A stretch of 54,047 bases of DNA, taken from contig JAIKZO010000051.1 in assembly GCA_024682115.1 (NCBI GenBank), positions 1 to 54,047 on the forward strand. Direction: 5' to 3'. The DNA is from Lachnospiraceae bacterium. Lineage in GTDB: Bacteria > Bacillota > Clostridia > Lachnospirales > Lachnospiraceae. Both the position numbers and the translations under genes were made by a program. The notes under the pieces are model-generated. The model ran no database searches. It saw nothing but the letters and a program-made list of their open reading frames with translations, and was not told the DNA's origin. This document shows positions 49,255 to 54,047 of this stretch, piece by piece (positions within the stretch are counted from its first letter, which is position 1; every line of letters starts with the position of its first letter).

Positions 49255-50154
49255 TCATCGCATGAAGCAGATCGCCGAATCGTCGATATCCGATACCTTC
49301 GCAAATCCGGTCGAACTCATGATGAAACGCAGTTCTTTTCCTATCTCGCCAAGGAACCATTTTACTCCGTCTTTTCCGTCTTTTTCAAGATGAGGCATCA
49401 TCGATCTTCCGACTGCGGCTGCATCGGCGCCCAGAGCAAGGGCCTTATATACATCGGCTCCGCTCGCGATAGAGCAATCCACAATTATCTTTACTTCTTT
49501 TCCCTTAAGGGCTTCCTTTATCTTCGGAAGTACCATCATAGGGGGAGCCGCATAAGGCAGCCTTCCGTGATGATGGCTCACTATTATCGCCTTTGCACCG
49601 ATCTCGGCGCACTTTAGCGCATCTGAAACACTTAAGACTCCCTTTACCACAAAAGGAAGCTTCGTTGATTCAACATATGATCTTAAAAGTTCGAATGTCT
49701 GTGCCGTCATTTCTTCACCCAGTACGACATCATATCCGTTCTCTCCGAAGATATGATCGATATCCATTCCGATACCGAACGCTCCCGCTTCCTCGGCGAA
49801 AGCAAACTGGTCACGGACCTTGTCGTTATCGGCATAAGGCTTTACGATCCTTACGGTTTTGGCTCCCGTATCCGCGATCTTTTGGAACATATCGTTTTCC
49901 ATCATACCGCAAAAATTGAGTATATTGCACTCCTGAGAAGCCATCGAATATTCTTCAAGGCCGTTATGTTCTCTGCCGTTATAATTGCCGAGATGCGAAA
50001 AAGCCGGCGTCATAACTGGCATCGAGAAAGTCTCCCCGAAAAATTCCGTCGTAAGATCGGCCGTAACGGAATCGATGAGCCTTTGCTCTATCAGGATGGA
50101 ATCCATATATCTTTCAGTTATCTCATTTGCATCAGATGATCTTGTATAACCCAT
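49255..50154 (-). CDS. FMN-dependent alpha-hydroxy-acid oxidase-like protein
   Basis: 299 residues, shorter than the usual 350-370 of lactate/glycolate oxidases. The TIM barrel carries the FMN/substrate Lys in PFVVKGVLS, the catalytic His region as VSHHHGR (usual form SNHGGR, so the Asn and one Gly are replaced by His), and IVDCSIASGADVYKALALGADAAAVGR, which binds the FMN phosphate. The family oxidises 2-hydroxy acids or reduces isopentenyl-type substrates; the changed motif makes the substrate unclear. Its start overlaps the end of the isomerase gene by 23 bases. Confidence 0.82.
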   Translation of the reverse strand: MGYTRSSDANEITERYMDSILIEQRLIDSVTADLTTEFFGETFSMPVMTPAFSHLGNYNGREHNGLEEYSMASQECNILNFCGMMENDMFQKIADTGAKTVRIVKPYADNDKVRDQFAFAEEAGAFGIGMDIDHIFGENGYDVVLGEEMTAQTFELLRSYVESTKLPFVVKGVLSVSDALKCAEIGAKAIIVSHHHGRLPYAAPPMMVLPKIKEALKGKEVKIIVDCSIASGADVYKALALGADAAAVGRSMMPHLEKDGKDGVKWFLGEIGKELRFIMSSTGFAKVSDIDDSAICFMR

Positions 50155-50965
50155 TAAGCTCCTCCTTCAGATATCCCATGTACTTTAAGTATTCTTCGTC
50201 GGTGTTAAGATGTTCGAGTATGACCGGCATATCCGGATCTATGGCATCCATAGCCGATACATAATGCCTCAGCGGGAATTCACCCGCACCCGGCCCGCAC
50301 TCTTCAAGCCTTATCGTATAACGTCCGTCCAGATGAACGTCCTTTATGTGGCAACTCCTTATCCTGTTTCCGAGCTTATCCGCACATTCTTCGACGAATT
50401 CGTCCGCATGAAAATACCTGTCGGCGGAATTGATCATATTTATTATATCCATGTGGACGGCAAAGCGGTCCCTGTCCACATCTTCGATGAGTCTTAAGTA
50501 ATCATCCGGGCCCGTAGGTACCATCCATGGCATCGGCTCGAGCGTAAAATACGTGTTCTTCACATCGGCCCTGTCTATGATCTCCCTGACCATTGAAACG
50601 GTCTTTTTCCACGCATCGGACGAAAAATTCTCCTTATATCCCCCGTCCCATATGGGCCCTAAGGCGCCCGCAACATTCACTGCGCATCTTGCGTTGAGAA
50701 AATCCGCAAGCCTTAACTGTTCGACACAGTAGTCGGTATTGGCTTTTCTTTCCGAAGTATCCGCGGCAAGCGCATTCCTCCATATCCCGACCTCCGCGAT
50801 AAGAAGCCCTGCCTTTTCTGCAGCCTCCTTATAAGCGATGATCTTCTCTTCCGGTTCGTTGCTCTGTACGGGAAAAACAACCGCAGAACATCCGAGCCTT
50901 ACCTGATTGTCGGCCCAGTCCTGCGGCGATTCGTGCCGAAGCGGCGATGATGTGCCAAGTCTCAT
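50132..50965 (-). CDS. Sugar phosphate isomerase/epimerase (xylose-isomerase-like TIM barrel)
   Basis: 277 residues. The AP-endonuclease-2-type barrel is seen from the metal-ligand residues: Glu in FTLEPMPWMV, Asp/His in FAVHMDIINM, His in RSCHIKDVH and Glu in PVILEHLN. The substrate is a keto or phospho-sugar. It lies 24 bases after the 54-aa membrane protein gene and overlaps the FMN enzyme gene, which suggests the two enzymes act in one catabolic path, perhaps on a sugar acid. Start behind AAAGGGGGG. Confidence 0.85.
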   Translation of the reverse strand: MRLGTSSPLRHESPQDWADNQVRLGCSAVVFPVQSNEPEEKIIAYKEAAEKAGLLIAEVGIWRNALAADTSERKANTDYCVEQLRLADFLNARCAVNVAGALGPIWDGGYKENFSSDAWKKTVSMVREIIDRADVKNTYFTLEPMPWMVPTGPDDYLRLIEDVDRDRFAVHMDIINMINSADRYFHADEFVEECADKLGNRIRSCHIKDVHLDGRYTIRLEECGPGAGEFPLRHYVSAMDAIDPDMPVILEHLNTDEEYLKYMGYLKEELNGLYKII

Positions 50966-50989
50966 ACCGAAATCCCCCCTTTTCGATGA

Positions 50990-51154
50990 TCAATGCACGA
51001 TTATGAAATAAATGACATATCCCCAGCTGAACAGTCCGTGAAGGATCGCCCATCCTATCGAATGCCAGTTGGTGTAACTTATAACCATCGCAAGAGCGCT
51101 TCCGAATGTTATTCCGCTCTTGACGGTGTTTGTCACATGGTTCTTTCCGCTCAT
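50990..51154 (-). CDS. Small membrane protein, 54 residues
   Basis: ATG 51154 follows AAGGAG by seven bases, and TGA ends the frame at 50990. The product begins MSGKNHVTNTVKSGITFG and then has a helix with SALAMVISYTNWHSIGWAIL and a second with LFSWGYVIYFIIVH. It is a two-helix membrane protein with no charged interior. It lies 21 bases after the hybrid kinase gene and 24 before the isomerase gene, both on the minus strand, so it is part of the operon. Function unknown; similar short proteins with HSIGWAI are common in Lachnospiraceae as I recall, which I cannot confirm. Confidence 0.78.
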   Translation of the reverse strand: MSGKNHVTNTVKSGITFGSALAMVISYTNWHSIGWAILHGLFSWGYVIYFIIVH

Positions 51155-51175
51155 TTATAAACTCCTTAAATATAT

Positions 51176-53908
51176 TTACAGAGCCTTCCCGATAAGGTCC
51201 TTTAAGGCTCCAAGATCCTTTATGAAAGCTTCGTTATTCTCTTTTATATAATCTCCGTCGCCCCTGACTCCGGCTTCTTCCAAAGTCTTGGCTTTCTGTG
51301 AAAAGTCCAGGGCACCGATCGAAAGCGAACTGCTCTTTAATGCGTGGGCAAGTATCATGTAATTGCCGAAGTCGCCGCTTTCAACGGAAGCATTAAGATC
51401 TTCCGTATACTTATCTATGGTCGAATAAAACTCCTCAAGGACCGCAATATATATCTCTTCTTCCTGAAGGCATTTAAGTCCCGCATTCACGTCAATGAGT
51501 CCGGATCCCCTTAAAGCTTCGATGCCTTTTTTACCTGCTGCATTTTCACTCATGCCGTCCCCCTTCTCAATCTTATATTTGGGAAGATATTCGAGCATCA
51601 TCTTCTCAAGGCGGTCCGGATCTATAGGCTTCGTAAGATAATCGTCAAAGCCGTCCTTTAAGTACTCTTCGCGTGCGCCCGAAATCGCATTTGCCGTAAG
51701 GCAGATCACCGGGGTATCCACGTTCGGAGAATGCTTCATAGCCTTCATCTCAAGCAGCGTTTCGACACCATCCTTGCCCGGCATCATATGATCGAGGAAT
51801 ATCATGTCATATTTGACATCTCCCGAAAGGCTTATGCACTCATCTCCGCTGAGGACACTGTCGACCTTAACGTGTGTCTGCTTGATAAGGCTCTCAAACA
51901 CGAGAAGGTTTGTCGTATTGTCATCGACAACGAGCACTCTTGCGGAAGGAGCGGTAAACCTGCTCTTATAGACTTTTCTTTCGCCGGAAGCCGCTTCAAA
52001 GGTGGTCTCGAAATCACCCATGGGTTCCCATTTAACGACCTTCTGTCTAAGTTCAAAAGAAAATTCCGATCCGACTCCGTAAACGCTCTCGACCTGAAGG
52101 GAAGAACCCATCTTATCAAGAAGGCTCCTGGTTATGGCCATTCCGAGTCCCGTACCTTCTATATTGCGGTTACGCTTTTCTTCGATGCGTACGAATTCCG
52201 AGAACAGTTTATCCATGTCCTCCTTACGCATTCCGATACCGGTATCCTTGACCGCAACTTTGAGCATCACTGCCTCGGGATCATCCTTTATCCTGTCAAA
52301 TCCGACTTTAAAACAGACCGTACCCTTTTCGGTATATTTCACGGCATTCGTAAGTATGTTCGTGATGATCTGCTTTATGCGGACCTCATCACCGAAGAGC
52401 AGTCTCGGGATATCCTTATCTATATCGAGTTCAAGCTTTAATCCCTTATCGTCCGCACGGCTCCTTACCATGTTGACAAGATCGTTTACTACGGACGAAA
52501 GATCATACTCAACCGGCAGTATCTCTATCTTACCCGCTTCTATCTTTGAAAAATCAAGGATGTCGTTGATAAGTCCGAGCAGCGTATTTCCTGCTGTCTT
52601 TATATTGGACGAATAAAGAAGGATCTTTTCGTCATCAGACTCTCTCTGAATCATTTCATTCATGCCGAGTACGGCATTTATGGGAGTCCTTATCTCATGC
52701 GACATATTCGAAAGGAATTCGGATTTCGCCCTGTTTGCCGAATCCGCGATCTCTATCTGGTTTGTCAGCGATTCGGACATGGCCTGAAGACTCTTTGAAA
52801 GCCTTCCTATCTCATCGTTGCTTTCGACACTCATCTTCTCGCTGTAGTCACCTTCGGCATATCTGTCGGCTATATCCGTCATCTTATTTAACGGCCTGAC
52901 TATCGACTTTACCCATAAAAGACAGATGAGCGTAGCGACGACGACGATAAGGATCGCCGTGAGGAGCATCCTCCTTGCAAGCCTGATCTGAGGGATCGCT
53001 ATACTTCTCCTTGATGCGCCAACACCCAGGATCATTCCGTTCTTTAATTCTTTTAAGACCGACTTTTCCGGTGCGGTCCTGCGCGCGGGCCTGAACCAGA
53101 ACGCATTGTCCCTTTCGTTGCTTAAAAGACGTTTTATCTGCTCCTGTTCTTCTGCGGAGATCTCATCGAAAGAAGCACCGTTCTTATGGTTTACATGATA
53201 GATCACATCGCCTTCTGCAGTGAGGAGATATGCGCTGCCGCCTGCGTATACCGAGATATCCGAAACAGCCTTTCTTAAAACATCAAGGCTTATATCCATT
53301 CCGATTATACCAACCGTATAACCGTCCTTAAAATACGGGATTATATAGGATATCATCTCAATACCGAGATTCTTGTTAAAATACGGTGCCATCCACATGG
53401 CCTGTCCCGACTCTACGGGGATGTAATACCATCCGACATGTTCAAGGTCATCCCTGTCGTAAAGGCTCATATCGGTAGGCTCCGTTTCAACCCACGAGCC
53501 GTCGGAAGTATCTATAGTGTACCAGAATCCCTCCGTCGGACCGAAATCATCGGGGTTGTATCTTAAATACACCGCCATCGCACCTTCGGTATTTTCGGCT
53601 ATGCTTTTTCCGAGTTCGGCGATATCCTTTGTAAATGCATTTCTCTGCTCCCGGTCCGTAAGGAAATCACTGTAAGTCTCTGCCCTTTTCTGGGCGTAAT
53701 TATATATAGACATGACGGACTGCTCGGAAGCATCGAAAAGATCATCTATCTGACAGGCATAATAATCCGCCGACCTGCTCATGATCTCGCTCGTATCGTT
53801 GTCTATGATATCCCTGTTCGTTAATCTCGCCGTCAGCATAAGGATAAAAGAAGAGATGATGAACAGGGTCGCTATTAATCTACTGAGCTTTTTCTGAAGT
53901 GACTTCAT
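51176..53908 (-). CDS. Hybrid histidine kinase with receiver and HPt domains
   Basis: 910 residues. Membrane helix (8-28), extracellular dCache-type sensor (about 30-305), second membrane helix (about 309-332), HAMP (to about 380), HisKA with phospho-acceptor His near 406 (NMSHEIRTPINAV), HATPase (about 510-640, DTGIGMRKEDMDKLF and GTGLGMAITRSLL), receiver with Asp near 703 in IFLDHMMPGKDG, and an HPt domain with His near 854 in LAHALKSSSLSIGA. A full phosphorelay is thus in one protein, whose output regulator is not in the window. It starts nine bases after the MetY-type gene stops and is co-transcribed with the genes downstream. Confidence 0.92.
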   Translation of the reverse strand: MKSLQKKLSRLIATLFIISSFILMLTARLTNRDIIDNDTSEIMSRSADYYACQIDDLFDASEQSVMSIYNYAQKRAETYSDFLTDREQRNAFTKDIAELGKSIAENTEGAMAVYLRYNPDDFGPTEGFWYTIDTSDGSWVETEPTDMSLYDRDDLEHVGWYYIPVESGQAMWMAPYFNKNLGIEMISYIIPYFKDGYTVGIIGMDISLDVLRKAVSDISVYAGGSAYLLTAEGDVIYHVNHKNGASFDEISAEEQEQIKRLLSNERDNAFWFRPARRTAPEKSVLKELKNGMILGVGASRRSIAIPQIRLARRMLLTAILIVVVATLICLLWVKSIVRPLNKMTDIADRYAEGDYSEKMSVESNDEIGRLSKSLQAMSESLTNQIEIADSANRAKSEFLSNMSHEIRTPINAVLGMNEMIQRESDDEKILLYSSNIKTAGNTLLGLINDILDFSKIEAGKIEILPVEYDLSSVVNDLVNMVRSRADDKGLKLELDIDKDIPRLLFGDEVRIKQIITNILTNAVKYTEKGTVCFKVGFDRIKDDPEAVMLKVAVKDTGIGMRKEDMDKLFSEFVRIEEKRNRNIEGTGLGMAITRSLLDKMGSSLQVESVYGVGSEFSFELRQKVVKWEPMGDFETTFEAASGERKVYKSRFTAPSARVLVVDDNTTNLLVFESLIKQTHVKVDSVLSGDECISLSGDVKYDMIFLDHMMPGKDGVETLLEMKAMKHSPNVDTPVICLTANAISGAREEYLKDGFDDYLTKPIDPDRLEKMMLEYLPKYKIEKGDGMSENAAGKKGIEALRGSGLIDVNAGLKCLQEEEIYIAVLEEFYSTIDKYTEDLNASVESGDFGNYMILAHALKSSSLSIGALDFSQKAKTLEEAGVRGDGDYIKENNEAFIKDLGALKDLIGKAL

Positions 53909-53917
53909 ACGTTTCCT

Positions 53918-54047
53918 TTATACTTTGTCAAGTGCCTGCTTAAGGTCCTCAATGATATCATCCACGTTCTCGATACCGACGGAAAGTCTGATCATTCCGG
54001 GATCGATAGACGCTGCCTTGAGCTGCTCATCACTGAGCTGCCTGTGT
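53918..54047 (-). CDS. MetY-type O-acetylhomoserine sulfhydrylase, C-terminal fragment
   Basis: Only the last 42 residues are in the window; the rest lies beyond 54047. RQLSDEQLKAASIDPGMIRLSVGIEN (quoted in parts: RQLSDEQL, PGMIRLSVGIEN) and the final DDIIEDLKQALDKV match the C-terminus of Cys/Met-metabolism PLP enzymes, closest to O-acetylhomoserine aminocarboxypropyltransferase. MetB-type enzymes end similarly. Full-length proteins are about 430 residues and cytoplasmic. The stop is at 53918, nine bases before the hybrid kinase start. Confidence 0.78.
   Translation of the reverse strand, partial: HRQLSDEQLKAASIDPGMIRLSVGIENVDDIIEDLKQALDKV

Noticed and set aside
1-54047. CRISPR arrays, insertion sequences, rRNA genes, intact phage genes
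   Set aside because: Looked for regularly spaced repeats, transposase motifs, rRNA-like sequence and phage structural proteins; none was found by reading.

Overview
The window is chromosomal DNA from a low-to-mid GC Firmicute of class Clostridia, most likely a Lachnospiraceae (Butyrivibrio-like) gut or rumen anaerobe. The signs are strong AGGAGG ribosome binding sites, frequent TTG/GTG starts backed by good Shine-Dalgarno sequences, YesM/YesN plus LplB/LplC-type sugar uptake genes, LytTR-DUF3021 pairs, a Pr6Pr protein and a Bacillus/Clostridium-type LexA box. The genus is an inference. About 48 protein genes and one tRNA can be supported. Nearly all genes after 17.7 kb lie on the minus strand in compact operons.

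Layout. 0-3.4 kb: a CmpB-like membrane protein, then a zinc-ribbon membrane protein overlapping a TPM-domain protein. 3.4-9.15 kb: tRNA-Ser(UGA) followed by a scarred integration site. Three further copies of the tRNA 3' end, each next to a terminator, punctuate a peroxide/redox island: an OhrR-like regulator, a glutathione peroxidase, a flavodoxin, a nitroreductase, a radical SAM protein and an EamA exporter. Two divergently placed operons in this island share a near-identical promoter/operator, so the OhrR-like protein probably controls both. 9.2-10.3 kb: a secreted protein and a hairpin-rich gap. 10.3-21.2 kb: MATE pump, then an arabinoside-utilisation locus with GH51 arabinofuranosidase, two paralogous solute-binding lipoproteins, YesM/YesN two-component system and two sugar ABC permeases (no ATPase).

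21-28.3 kb: a TraX-like gene flanked by repeats, two tandem paralogous coiled-coil/single-TM proteins with a shared N-terminal LFVS.Q motif, a lipoprotein, and a SulP anion transporter. 28.4-36.6 kb: hydrolase/TetR pair with clear operators, a metallo-beta-lactamase-fold protein, a LacI-like sensor fused to a GGDEF domain, shikimate kinase, Pr6Pr protein, iron alcohol dehydrogenase and a second MATE pump. 36.6-43.9 kb: two LytTR-DUF3021 cassettes with a hydrolase, an ABC exporter, a CPBP protease, an MFS exporter and a TetR regulator. 44-54 kb: an HD-GYP membrane protein, aldo/keto reductase, ketopantoate-reductase-like protein, a small probable SOS gene behind a LexA box, a histidine phosphatase, an FMN oxidase-like enzyme, a sugar isomerase, an unlisted 54-aa membrane protein, a hybrid histidine kinase and the 3' end of a MetY-type enzyme.

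The observations most worth following are the shared OhrR-like regulon, the tRNA-Ser integration scars, the LexA-box gene, the LacI-GGDEF fusion, the tandem coiled-coil receptor-like pair and a 29-nt dispersed intergenic repeat family. No CRISPR array, intact integrase or transposase was seen.
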